DNA of 64,000 nt from Gordionus sp. m RMFG-2023. Lineage: Eukaryota; Nematomorpha; Gordioida; Chordodea; Parachordodidae. A program made the position numbers and the translations under genes. The DNA is taken from assembly GCF_954871325.1 (NCBI RefSeq), contig NC_088779.1, positions 12,464,846 through 12,528,845 of the forward strand, written 5' to 3'. Positions 40,943 through 64,000 of the stretch are shown here, one piece after another. Below the pieces are notes generated by a model. It saw only the letters and a list, made by a program, of their open reading frames with translations. It was not told where the DNA came from and did no database searches. Each line of letters starts with the position of its first letter. The first letter of the stretch is position 1.

Positions 40943-41849
40943 CGTTACGCTTATTACTAGCATATAGAGCTGAACCTTGCCCCCCCCCCCCCCCACCCAG
41001 ATTTCTTTTTAGACCTTGATGGACTGAACACTTATTTTAATTTATATTTAACTTAGGCCAAGCGAAACAAATGTTCTCTCAATCAAATCTTACGCCTGCA
41101 AAATATTTAAATTATTTTGTTTTGGTTGCTTTAGTAAATCTTTTGTTCTAGAAAAAAAGGCAAAGTTTCCTATTTTATGAAATACCTCTTTTCTTTTTCT
41201 ATGTGTGACGATTCTTTTTTAATTTAGTAGGTGAGAGATTGGGCTATATATTGAAATAAAAAAAAAATCGCTTTTATTTTTAATTTTTATAATAAAAATG
41301 TAAAATACCAATCGTTTTACCAGGATTAAACCATATCAGGCCAATGATCAATATTTAGAGTATTGGCATCTAACCTTTCTTAAGTTACATGCCCGATGAA
41401 GTTGGTTTGAGTTTAAAAAAATCGTCCTTAGTTTACTGAACACATTATTTCTTAACACAAATTAATGATTTGCGTTCATATTACTTTGTATATTATTAGC
41501 GATTATAACTGAGCTATTATGAATTTCAATAATTAGAGAATATTTGTATTATTATAAGCAATGACTTCCATTTTCTTATAAAATCGGAACTAATATAAAA
41601 ATATATAAAAGCTAATGAAATGTTAAAAAATAATAAATGAAAATCTATATAAATTTTTAACTATCATCCCTTATGCTTATATTCTAAAACCGTTTAAATG
41701 AATAAAAACAACGAATATACATTTTTAAAATAGGTTTCTTTATTAAAATAGTTACAACAATTAATTTTCTTTATAAATTTGAAACCGATAATATGATTGT
41801 TGAAATTTTTTCAATAGATTAAAAATGTTTTTCTAATACTGATATCAAT
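40943..41849. other. Intergenic region upstream of unknown gene copy 2
   Basis: A run of about 14 C lies at 40981-40995. Otherwise AT-rich, with no gene seen. The presumed promoter of the paralogue begins within the last few hundred bases. Confidence 0.4.
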
Positions 41850-42509
41850 ATGGATGATCAGGAATCACAAGAGTATTCGCATGCACTTATAAAGAGGGAA
41901 AGAGAATTAGATCCATATGATGCTGATGAAAGAGATGGAGAATCAGTATTCCCAGAAAGATATAAAAATAAATCAAATTATAAATATTTAACTGATAATA
42001 TATTCGATAAAATAACCAAAATATTTGACCGCGAAAAAAGAGTAGCTAATAATGATAATTCTATGTATACCGGTGATATTGCAAACAATCGAAATTTCAA
42101 TCAACCTTTCTATACTACCTTGGAAGATTCGTATTCACACGCTAACAATAATACTTATAGAGAATCTATTACTGTAAAATCTCGTAATCCTAAACATTCT
42201 AAATCCAAATATCAAGAGTTATTTAAAGATTATATAATTAAACCATTAAATCAATCTGCGACATCAGAGGGTGACGATGAAATAAAAGAACAATCAGAAG
42301 AAAATAAAATATTATTTGATGATGATAATGATGGCAATTTATCCTCCAGTGTAAATAAAAGGATAAAAAAATATTATGATAGTCACAGAACTCAAGCAAA
42401 ACCCAAACACAAAGGAAATATTATAAAATTAGTAAAATATTTTAATTCTAAGGAATCAATTTACAATAGAACTACTTTTACCATCATTAAAGACAAATGG
42501 TTCTCATAA
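41850..42509 (+). pseudogene. Unknown gene copy 2, exon 1, disrupted
   Basis: The 219-codon frame is clearly homologous to exon 1 of the gene at 27943: SQEYS, RERELDPYD, LTDNIFDKITKIF, YTGDIANN, ESIT and IIKPLNQSATSEGDD align in order. After about residue 205 the frame shifts relative to copy 1. The old frame continues one base over (IELLLPSLKTNGS resembles copy 1) and soon decays, so about 120 residues, including the AG/GTAGTA donor, are lost. Either the copy is a pseudogene or it splices from another donor to the intact exon at 48896. Confidence 0.6.
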
Positions 42510-44741
42510 CTCACAATTAGTTAAAGCTTTTATCATAATATGCCTAACCCCTAAAACAGATATAAAATATTCTTACTATGCGAAAATAAAACCAGTTATC
42601 ATATTTTATTCATAAAATTAAGTATTTAATTCTTTTGGTAGACAACCATTTTCCAGGGTAGGCCAATTGCCCCTCTAATCTCTTTATAATTTCCACAATT
42701 CTGATCATCACAATTAGTGAAATCCAATTTTTTCATGTCTATCTACCATTAGACAGCATATCTAAAATCACCATAGAGGTATCATTCCTGTCACATCTAA
42801 CAGTGCATCCTTTCACCCAGTTGTACTTTGATACAGATTTGTTACAAATATTTTTTAAAACAATGTGCTGGTGGGGGAATTTGAAATATTTTTCGAAAGG
42901 AATGAGCTTTATTTTTCTTTCTCAGACAGGGGAAACTTTTGGCGGTCCAGAGAAAAATGAATTCGGCGGCACCTTGAAAAATCCTAATTTACATAAGTTT
43001 AAAAATCATAAAATAACTAACTTCATCATACTTAAGGATTTATGTAAATAAGCAGCTAAATTGGAAATATGGTAAAACATTTTTTTTAAAAAAAAAAATT
43101 CGTTCGTTTTTTATTTATCATCATTAAAAAAACCGAATATCATTTAAAATTCTAAATGTTATGTTTATTTAACTGCATTTAATGTTAATAAATACTGAAT
43201 AACACTATGTTATCCTTTGGATATATTTTTATCTTATATATTTAATTTATAAGATAGAATATAGTGTATAAAAATATAAAACAATAAAATATGATTTATA
43301 AATTATAAAAAATAACTGCTTTTAATTTGAGTAGAAATAGACGAGATTGAAAGCAAGATGGAAAATATCTTAAAGCTGACAAATTATTTTAAATTCAAAA
43401 AATGAAGAAGAGTCAAAACTTCAAACTAAAATTCAGAAATTTCGAAACTTTAATGAAAATAAATATAAGCAATTTTAATCTAAAAACTTGTCCAAAATAA
43501 TTCTTTAAAATTTTATAAATTTCAAAAATTTAACACGCTTTTTCATTAAAATTTGTGAATTGAAACTCCTCTAATTTTTTTAAAATACTTTTGAACATAG
43601 CCTAAAATACTTATTTTAACCTTTTTTTTAAATTGAATGAACGTAAAAAATTAATTTTATTCACGAATCTGTTTAATTTGAATGCATTAGTTTAAATATA
43701 TTATGGTATAAAATACAAATAATTTGTAATAAATATTTTCAGGGCCTAAGGCTACTGCCGGATCACCCTACGGGCCTGCATTCCAATCTCAAATTTTTCT
43801 TTGGCTTGGTGACTAGTATTATTGCCATATCTCGCCACCGTAGACTCACACAATCACTCTTGCATTCCCCTGAACTACTGGTACGAGTGTGAACCGTCTA
43901 AAGATTACCCACTGACATCAATGACTCAGCAATTTAACCTCCAAAATATTCAACCGCTTATTTTTTTAAAATTTTTACCCTTTCCACCTCCCACCCTCTC
44001 ACTAAGAAAATAAGAGATCTACGTGCAATTTGTCAAAATATTTTTACGGGCTGGGTAATTTATGTAAAATATGTTTTCTTACCCAAGATAGGCCCGGAAT
44101 TTTAAATTTTTTAAACCTTGAATAATGCAAATTTGAATTCTCATTTATAAAACAATAATTATGGGCTGGGCCTGGCACCTTACATTATAACCCTGAATTT
44201 ACCCCGAACCTCGGTCATAAGAAATTTTTAAAAATTGGGCCAGGCCTGTTAACTTCACTAGATTTCATCGTTGTCCATTTTTTTGCACACTTAACTTGGA
44301 GAACTGCAACTCTTGTGACCAGCGAGCTCCGAATTCATTTCTAACGTTCTGTGAGTGAGGGGTGGGAGGGGGTTAGAAGTCAACTACATATTTTTAAGGG
44401 GTTAGAAATAATTATTGAAGGGAGGGGGGGGGGTGTTAAAGTTAAATATCGACGTGCCTGCTCCATTTTTTTATGAAGCAGTTTCCAACCTTCAAAACTG
44501 AGAATTGGAATTTGTCATTTTTTACTAAATATCGCTATATCAATTCTTCTAACTCTAGCTGGGTACTTGGCCTATTATATTGCCTTAAAAAACGACTCAG
44601 CCAAATTTTTGGCCAAATCACTAGCCTAGGTTTTTTTTGGAAATATATCTCACCTTTGAGGAATGCATAAATAAATTAACTCTATCAATTCTTTTGCTGC
44701 ACGCGCAGGTAAATTAAGCATAATGAGACATTTCTCAACTA
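42510..44741. other. Intron or intergenic DNA of copy 2, mixed composition
   Basis: A patch at 42640-42840 has two short cysteine-containing minus-strand frames (VSKYNWVKGCTVRCD; KLDFTNCDDQNC) that look coding but are unrecognised. The block at 43740-44740 is less AT-rich than its surroundings and continues after the hAT insertion at 46006-46350. It could be an older transposon that the hAT split. A poly-G run lies at about 44423. Confidence 0.4.
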
Positions 44742-44749
44742 CTCCCAAC

Positions 44750-45997
44750 CATCGCTACTTTTAAAAGTAGCGCGCTACCGCTATCTATTTGTCAAAAAAA
44801 GTAGCTATAGCTACTTTTATAAGAATTTAGAAACAATTTTTTATTTATTTTGCATATAATGTAATTGTATAGTAAATAATATATAAAAATCAACATTTAT
44901 AAATATTAAAATATAGTTAATTTTGATTATAAAAAAATTTATGTAATAAATTTTAAATATTTATGGTAATTTGTTGAATTTTAATAATAAAATCATTTCA
45001 ATATTATCATCCCCAAGTCTAGGGCGACGATCAGAAAGTATCAGTTTTGCTTTACTAAATAATCTCTCGACACTAGCACTTGAGGGCAAGGGATTATTTA
45101 ATCTTATATACATTGTTGTGTATCTCTGATATTTCTACTATTAAAGCATCTTTCATCACTTTAAACTTATTTGGTATTTTATTCACAATTGTCTGGCGAC
45201 ATAAAATAGTTGTACCAGGTGATTTAATCATCATAGTAAATGATGGATTATCAACCAAGGATATTGGCTGAACTGTATCAATTATAAAATCCACAATAAC
45301 TTTATCAGTTAATTTCTGAGAAATATTGGCATTTGTATTAGTAATTAATTTTGTCTGAATGGAATTAGTCTTTTTGGATGTAGATTCATCTATGCCAAAG
45401 TTATTTAAATGTTGTTCAATTTCCTTAAAACTATTAGCATGAACAGTCTTTTAAAATAAATATTATTATTTTATGTAAAAATGATAATTTACCTTTAGGT
45501 GTTTCTTGAGGTTATAGCTACTGGATTGATTTGAGGAAATATTTTTTTTACATTTTAAACACATAAATTTGAAGCCAGTTTTTGTTTTAATATTTATCTT
45601 AAAAAATTTTTGAAATCTAGAGAATGGGAAAATATTGCTATGAATATCATTTTTTTCCCTGGTATCTTCCATTTTATCATTGCATGACTCTGAATCACTT
45701 TCAACGATTTGGATATCCATATGCGATGCCATTTTAAATTATTAACAGGTGATTTAGGTTTATAATACAAATTGAAAATATAAATTACAAATTGAAAATA
45801 TATTTCAATTTCAAAATTAAATAATAAATCATAAAAATTATAATTAATTATGGTATTATATTTAAATTTTCGTGCTTATACTTACATTCATTATATTTTT
45901 TAAAAGAAGCGCGCTAAAAAATTAAATAATTTCAAAAAAAATAACCGCTATTAGCTATAGCTACTAAAAAAGATAGCGCGCTACTTTAACAACTCTG
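44750..45997 (-). mobile_element. Internally deleted hAT, TAGCGCGCTA family
   Basis: A perfect 8 bp duplication, CTCCCAAC, lies at 44742-44749 and 45998-46005. The right end is CTCTG (inverse CAGAGTTGTTAAAG); the left end has diverged. TAGCGCGCTA and TAGCTATAGCTA palindromes sit just inside both ends. Minus-strand transposase pieces remain: an N-terminus with a BED finger at 45732-45466 (FMCLKCKK, then SSYNLKKHL), and at 45294-44990 a fragment leading to SSASVERLFSKAKLILSDRR, the dimerisation motif. The RNase H-like centre is deleted. Confidence 0.85.
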
Positions 45998-46005
45998 CTC
46001 CCAAC

Positions 46006-46433
46006 CAACAATGCGGCCAGATTCATGTCACTTCTTTACATTTTTCTTAAAAAGCCATAACTGTTTCTATTCTTTTCCTTAACATACTACATTTCAAGCT
46101 AAATTATAGCAGCCGTGCACCCCTTAATAGCTCTCAATATCCCAACATGCCACTTCAGGTGACTACACAGTATTCTTCCCCTTGCGAGTGTCATCACCAG
46201 CATTTTTCCCCTCATCACTTCTGTTAACTTAGGACTACACGTAAATTAGACAAAATATGTATTTCCGATTTTGACATATTCTTTATTCACTTCCAGTACT
46301 TTGTCCATCCACTTTTCCGCGACAGAGGACCTTACAATGTAGATGATTAATTGTCATAAGCCGTTTTAAAATTAATTTCGTTAAAAACTAATAACCTTGT
46401 CAATAAAAAAAAATTGTAAATGTTAATTATAAA
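46006..46433. other. Less AT-rich flank after hAT insertion
   Basis: Continuation of the block interrupted at 44742. It has no long open frame and no recognised motif. Confidence 0.35.
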
Positions 46434-47084
46434 TAGGGCTGTGCCGATCCACATATTTTTCACCGATCCGATACCGATCCTATATTTATATTGATTTTTC
46501 ACCACACCCCTTAGAATCAAATGTAATTAAGAAATCAATATTTTTTAAGCAAAAAATCGAATTATGCATTAATTTAATTTTTTTATTTCTATAATATAAA
46601 AAAAATTATATTATAATAGATAAAATAAATATATTTAAAAATATACCCACTTTATGTTAGTATGAATTATAAAATTGTAATATTTAATATTATAATATAT
46701 TAGATTTTTTAAATAAAATATTTCCATAATTCAGATATCATATTTTAAAAAACTCTTTTATTTAAAGTATAAATAATAAAATTGGCGTTATTATTTAAAA
46801 AAATATTTAAAATAAATAAAACTTTGAGTGTTCCTTTCTATTTTTATAAAAAAACTTTTAAAATACTGAAAATCAAAAAAATAAATATATAAGGGGTGTT
46901 GTGCATTTGCATTGTTTAAAAAAATTTTATTTAGAAAATATTATAATGTAAAATAAATATACATAACATAAAATAACAAAAAAGGAAAAGTAAAAAGATC
47001 GGATCGGTTTTTTACAGGTATCGGTCTGCGATATCTTTGGGAAATATCGGTGCCGAAACGATATTTAATATCGGCACAGCCCTA
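46434..47084. mobile_element. hAT-like MITE, 651 bp (TAGGGCTGTGCCGAT ends)
   Basis: Ends TAGGGCTGTGCCGAT and ATCGGCACAGCCCTA are perfect inverted repeats. The 8 bp duplication ATTATAAA is perfect on both sides. The interior is AT-rich with no frame. A relative is at 50595-50998. Confidence 0.9.
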
Positions 47085-47474
47085 ATTATAAATTCAATGT
47101 GCTAATTCTTACTTCATTAATTTTTCTCACCATTGTATTAACTATATTATTCCTTGACCTTCATTTGATTTACGCTGCCTAATTTGAAGTTTATTATAAA
47201 ATAATGATCAAATCCTTTTACCTCTTTTTGCTTCGGGAAAAATATTTGTTTGATTTTAGTGTAGGTCTGGTGAATGTATATTTTTGTCCTACAAGGTTTG
47301 CTTTTACGAATAGATTGATATTAAATAAATTATTTTTATAATTAATGCTTATAAAATGTTTAACATTATAAGCAATAATACTATATGAGTTGTGATAATC
47401 ATTTGATGCTGGAAATTGGTTTTTTGTTGTCATGAAACAAATTGTACCTTGTAATAAGAAATTATAATTCTTAA

Positions 47475-48619
47475 CCCTCTATTGCGCGATATATCAATAA
47501 GTGATATAATTTTTTTTTTAAAAATTTATTTTTGTCATTAAAGAGCTCTTAATAAAGTAAACCGTTAAAAAAATTCAGTGTATATTTAAATACACAACGC
47601 TGTAAAAAGTATTGTATTACAAAATAAAGGCATATACTTTTATTATTTGATAAATAATATAATAAAAGCAAATTTATAATTTTCATTTCAATCGTTTTTT
47701 GAAGTAAAACATAATGATATACCACATTTGATACAAATCACTTTCGTAACCAATTTACACCCAGGGTTCTTGCATCGCGCCATTTTACTATATTTTGGCC
47801 AATGTCTATTAAATCCTGTCGTATTTCTTTCCTCAGAATAAAACGGCCCTCTGCGAGATTTTTCTTTATATTTGGTTTCAATTGATATTCGTTTTTTTTA
47901 AGCTAGTGTTCATATTTTTGTTATATTTACAGAGTATCTCTGCATAAAATTTTAAATGTTAATAATGGCCTCTTTTAAGGTAACTTTAAAGCTATAAAAT
48001 CTCGTCTGTACATTAATCAAGAATTTATGAGCATCATGTCAAGTATATACGGTGATACCATTTAGGTGATCTTATGTGAATTCAATATAAAGCAACCAAT
48101 GTATCCATTAAATCTACACCTCCCATATTTTTATTGTAAACATTTATAGCTGCTGGACACGTTTTAACTATAGATAGCAAATAAAGAACATTTAATATAA
48201 AAAATATAATCAAAAGAGCCCAAATTCATATGGCATTTGTGCGCATTATGTATCTGTGTACATGTCATACCTTAAAATTTAACACTATTAATGAATATAA
48301 CTAACAATATATTTTTATATAAAACATTTCTTTTACCTTTATTTAATAGGATTTTTAAATTCCTATTCCTTAAAAATTTGTACAAGAGAAGAGATATAAT
48401 TTATAAATTGGAAAAAATGCAACTGTTCGAAAGTTGTTAACTACGTATTTTCGAATTTTTATCCTAATAGGTCTTTCATTTTTGACAAAATTAACTATAT
48501 AAATAAATAAAATATATGTGTATCTAAATACAGTATGCGTATTAAGCTGTAAAAATTAAATTAAAATTTATACCTATTTTAATGGTATGTGTATTCAAAT
48601 ATGATTACGCAGTAGAGGG
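47475..48619 (-). mobile_element. piggyBac element, degenerate
   Basis: It is flanked by TTAA on both sides (47471-47474 and 48620-48623), with ends CCCTCTATTGCGCG and ATTACGCAGTAGAGGG. The termini and target are typical of piggyBac. Subterminal TGTATTTAAATACACAACG and a related inverted sequence occur near both ends. Confidence 0.9.
47690..48180 (-). pseudogene. piggyBac transposase C-terminal fragment
   Basis: Minus strand: CPAAINVYNKNMGGVDLMD, then a stop, then RSPKWYHRIY, followed by GFNRHWPKY and a cysteine-rich end RCKNPGCKLVTKVICIKCG. MGGVD-x2-D, the KWYHRI block and the C-terminal zinc-binding cysteines are hallmarks of piggyBac transposases. In-frame stops show it is dead, and most of the catalytic part is absent. 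Confidence 0.85.
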
Positions 48620-48895
48620 TTAATAATTTTTATAGGTTTAGAAAAAATGTTATTTTTACTTAGATTATTCTGTAAAAAGATAATTAAGCGCGGCTAGCCC
48701 GAATTTTAATAAAAAATAATAGGCCAGACCGAGCCCTAAAATATTTTTAAAACAGGTCGGAATTTACAGATCTTTATTTATGTCAATGAGTTTATCAAAT
48801 TAATATAAATATTTTTCTTTATTTAGTTTTATAATATTCTATAAAATATTTACAATAAAAAAAATTAAGGAGAATATATATAGTACCATCTTAAG

Positions 48896-49193
48896 AAACT
48901 TGGCTTATAGACTACAAGATTTGACCCTTGTGCAATGCTTTTTAATAGGATTTTTGACATTTACAATTTTATTTACATGGAGTTCGAGATCTGGGCAATG
49001 GGACAAAAAAATTGATTTACATAGACACTATTTGAAAAAACTCCATAAAGCTAAAGGTCATATGAGCTGGATAATTTACATCAAAGATTTATTTAACCAT
49101 AAAAAGTCTCAAAAACATATTATTACCGAGTGGGAATATTTGGGACAATTTTTAAATGATATTTATAACTTATTCTGGAAGAATATTCATTAG
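48896..49193 (+). CDS. Unknown gene copy 2, last exon, intact
   Basis: The frame is open from a TTAAG/A acceptor that exactly matches copy 1 (31633). It encodes about 98 residues: NLAYRLQDLTLVQC, a membrane helix, then IDLHRHYLKK, HIITEWEYLGQF and FWKNIH. Similarity to copy 1 is high along the whole exon, and the differences are mostly substitutions that keep the frame, suggesting it stayed under selection. It has no ATG at its start, so it needs an upstream exon; the obvious one (41850) is frameshifted. Its stop lies 245 bp from the stop of RTCB on the other strand. Confidence 0.55.
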
Positions 49194-49437
49194 ATAGGAA
49201 TTGATCTAAATTATTATTTTCTAAAAACATATTCAAATTTATTAAATAGTCATAAAATATTTTTAAAAAAAAATATAAAATATTTACATAAATAGAATTT
49301 GTGCGTTATAATGTTTTAGTCTCATATTGCATTTTGTCTAATTTGTGTAAACTAAATAAATTAAATTTATATGCGTACATATAATTTAATATATAATAAA
49401 ACAAGAAATAAAAGGTCGTTAATACACTCCGAATAAT

Positions 49438-62026
<12,589 letters not shown>

Positions 62027-64000
62027 GCTTAATGGATAGCTACAAACAAAGTTTTAAGAAAAACTAATGCTCAACAATAGCCAGTGCCAACAAATAATCA
62101 ACTAAATAAGGTATCAACAACGCACGAATTTGTTAAATTTAATTATAATATATCCAGTTATATATATATATATATGAGAGAGTTAAATATTTTTTAAATT
62201 TATAAGAGCTATGGAGTTATTTAATAATTTAAAATTAAGCAAATGTAGACTATTTTTTTACATTTGGACTGTTGTCAAAATTTACATAAAATAATATTTT
62301 AAAATTGATATGAAAACCCTTATTATAATTTTAAATCTTAATTAGTGGGTTTGGATAGGATCGGGTAAAGCAGATCAAAATACTACCATTATTTAATTTT
62401 TAACTAATTTCGGATATTTCGAAACTGCGACATTTCTGAGATTTTATTCTATGTATTTCAAAAAAAAAATTTAAAAATTAATTTTACTTTTTTAAGTTTA
62501 ATATGCCATAAATATAGTTTTTTTATAATTTTCCCTAGAATAAGTGGGGGCTAATACCTTATAAGCTTCTTCATCTACATCTCCTAAACAAATAATGTTC
62601 CTTACATCTTTATCCATTCTTTAAATTTTTTCTAACCCCTAGCTCTATCCTACTTTCTTTTAAAATATAAATTAAAAGATAACTATTTAAAACTATGTAA
62701 AAAATAAGAATATATAAATTAAAATTAAGCCCCCCCCCCCCTAAAATAAAAGGCTTGCTTTATATTTCCCACCTATAGACTTGAGCCTGGGAAGCGTGTA
62801 AAATATTAAGTTATATTAATAACAGGGCCTGGGACTCGGTCTGGAATGGGCCTAAAATGGTATGATTTAAAATCAGGGCCGTGCAGGTGTAACGTTGAAA
62901 ATTGATTTTTAAATATCAACTGCTATCATTTTACTTTACCGTGAACAGCCATTTCACGACATGTGAAACTATTGTAAAATGGCTGCTATAAAATTATTAG
63001 TGTTATATTTCAAGCTTCATACAACTATTTTTTAATCAAAATAAAAGTTTGGTATTAAAATGGCTGTGTTTGATTTTAGTATTAAAAATTAATTATTTTC
63101 TATGGAGATGGTGGTTGAAATTAATTATACTGCGATTAATATGACTGCTAAAAAAACTCGCTTTAGAATGATAGCCATTCTTTCTGAGAAAATTGATGTT
63201 TAAAAATAATTGGTATTAAAATGATTGTTAAAAATATCAATTTCTAGTCAAAAACATTGGCAGTTATATTTTATATTTGAAATATTCATTATTTAGCTTA
63301 GACAAGATTGTTTTTTTAAGTATATCTAATAATTAAAGTGAATACGAATTTTAAATATTTTTTGCTCATCTAAATATTATTTTAATTGAAAGTAGTCAAG
63401 TGTTTATTTCTTTTTTTGCTAATCTAGAGCTTAGATCTTATTTTTACTAAATGAGTGTTTGTTGATACTGGGCTATGCAATCGGGGGTGCTAGCGAGATA
63501 GTCATTAATATTTTTCATCTATTTTGCTTTTTTAAATTTAGTTTTTGTAAGTTTTGATATGGATTTCATCTTTGTCGAATACGAGTATGAATTAATGATA
63601 ATTAAGAAACAGTTAATTTGAATATAGAATTTGTAAGATAATTCAAAAATTGTAAAGATAAAATTGAAAATTTTAAATTATAAGCAAATTAAAGGACAAT
63701 TATATAAAATAATTACCGAGGTTATGTAAATTTTAATAGTATAAATATAGAAGAAAAAGAAAAAAAAACTAATATAATTTTTTTAGTTTAATTTTATATT
63801 TTTACGTTTTAGATTATTTATGTTATTTATGAATGATTTTGATTATATTTAATAAATTAAACTGGCATCTTCAATTCGTGTTCATATTAATTTCAACTTG
63901 CAACAATCTTTTTATTACTAATTTTAATTTTATTTTTTTCATAGTGCTTAGGTAAAATGGATATTTTTAAATGGCCGTCAAAAATATTTCCTCTTTAGGT
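62027..64000. other. RTCB upstream flank
   Basis: The presumed RTCB promoter and 5' UTR. A minus-strand ATG at 62616 opens a short frame, MDKDVRNIICLGDVDEEAYK, followed by GTATTAG that could be a donor. Its phase does not join RTCB exon 1 in frame, so it would be a 5' leader frame or the first exon of another gene. A run of C lies at about 62731. Beyond 62900 I see only AT-rich DNA with a scattered AAAATGGCTG motif. Confidence 0.35.

Overview
This is a strongly AT-rich eukaryotic window, almost certainly from an animal. Its genes are cut by GT-AG introns, many only about 40-60 bp long. It encodes a full-length animal-type RTCB tRNA ligase, a secreted trypsin-like protease and a type I membrane protein with immunoglobulin-like and EGF/EB-like parts. 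I cannot name the species. Five host loci are supported; each was assembled by hand from open frames, splice signals, phase agreement and, where the family is known, its conserved residues.

Layout of the host genes: (1) a five-exon S1 serine protease on the minus strand, 20454 to 6376, with an 11.7 kb intron and one frameshift; (2) an eight-exon Ig/EB-like single-pass membrane protein on the minus strand, 27551 to 22719, about 943 aa; (3) a two-exon unknown gene on the plus strand, 27943-31933, about 436 aa, acidic and polar with one membrane segment near its C-terminus; (4) a paralogue of gene 3 at 41850-49193, whose first exon is disrupted and whose last exon is intact; (5) RTCB on the minus strand, 62026 to 49438, 14 exons and 505 codons, with a 7.8 kb intron.

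Most of the rest is DNA transposons, many sitting inside introns of these genes. The dominant group is hAT. One 3.1 kb element (37824-40942) still carries BED-finger, RNase H-like and C-terminal dimerisation segments. It shares the ends TAGTG(T/C)TG...CAACACTA with several short MITEs and with three large foldback elements: 9943-15104, 56567-60849 and 58530-60334. The 58530 element is nested inside the 56567 element. Target site duplications of 8 bp, perfect or nearly so, can be read for most of them. A second hAT family (CAGGCGCGTACGCAG ends) is inserted into an inverted copy of itself at 33032-34886. There is also a hAT at 44750-45997, a piggyBac remnant with TTAA sites (47475-48619), a Mutator-like element with a 9 bp duplication (16698-17791), and an IS630/Tc1-like element (53477-55775).

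The most unusual structure is the 5.16 kb foldback at 9943-15104. Its arms hold opposed arrays of a 119 bp unit with the 12 bp palindrome TGACAATTGTCA at its core. The same unit recurs in the 58530 element, which has quite different outer repeats. The hAT families also differ in their subterminal motifs, yet each motif is a perfect palindrome (CCTAATTAGG, GTCGAC, GAACGCGTTC, TAGCGCGCTA). No RNA genes, CRISPR arrays or bacterial-type operons were seen.
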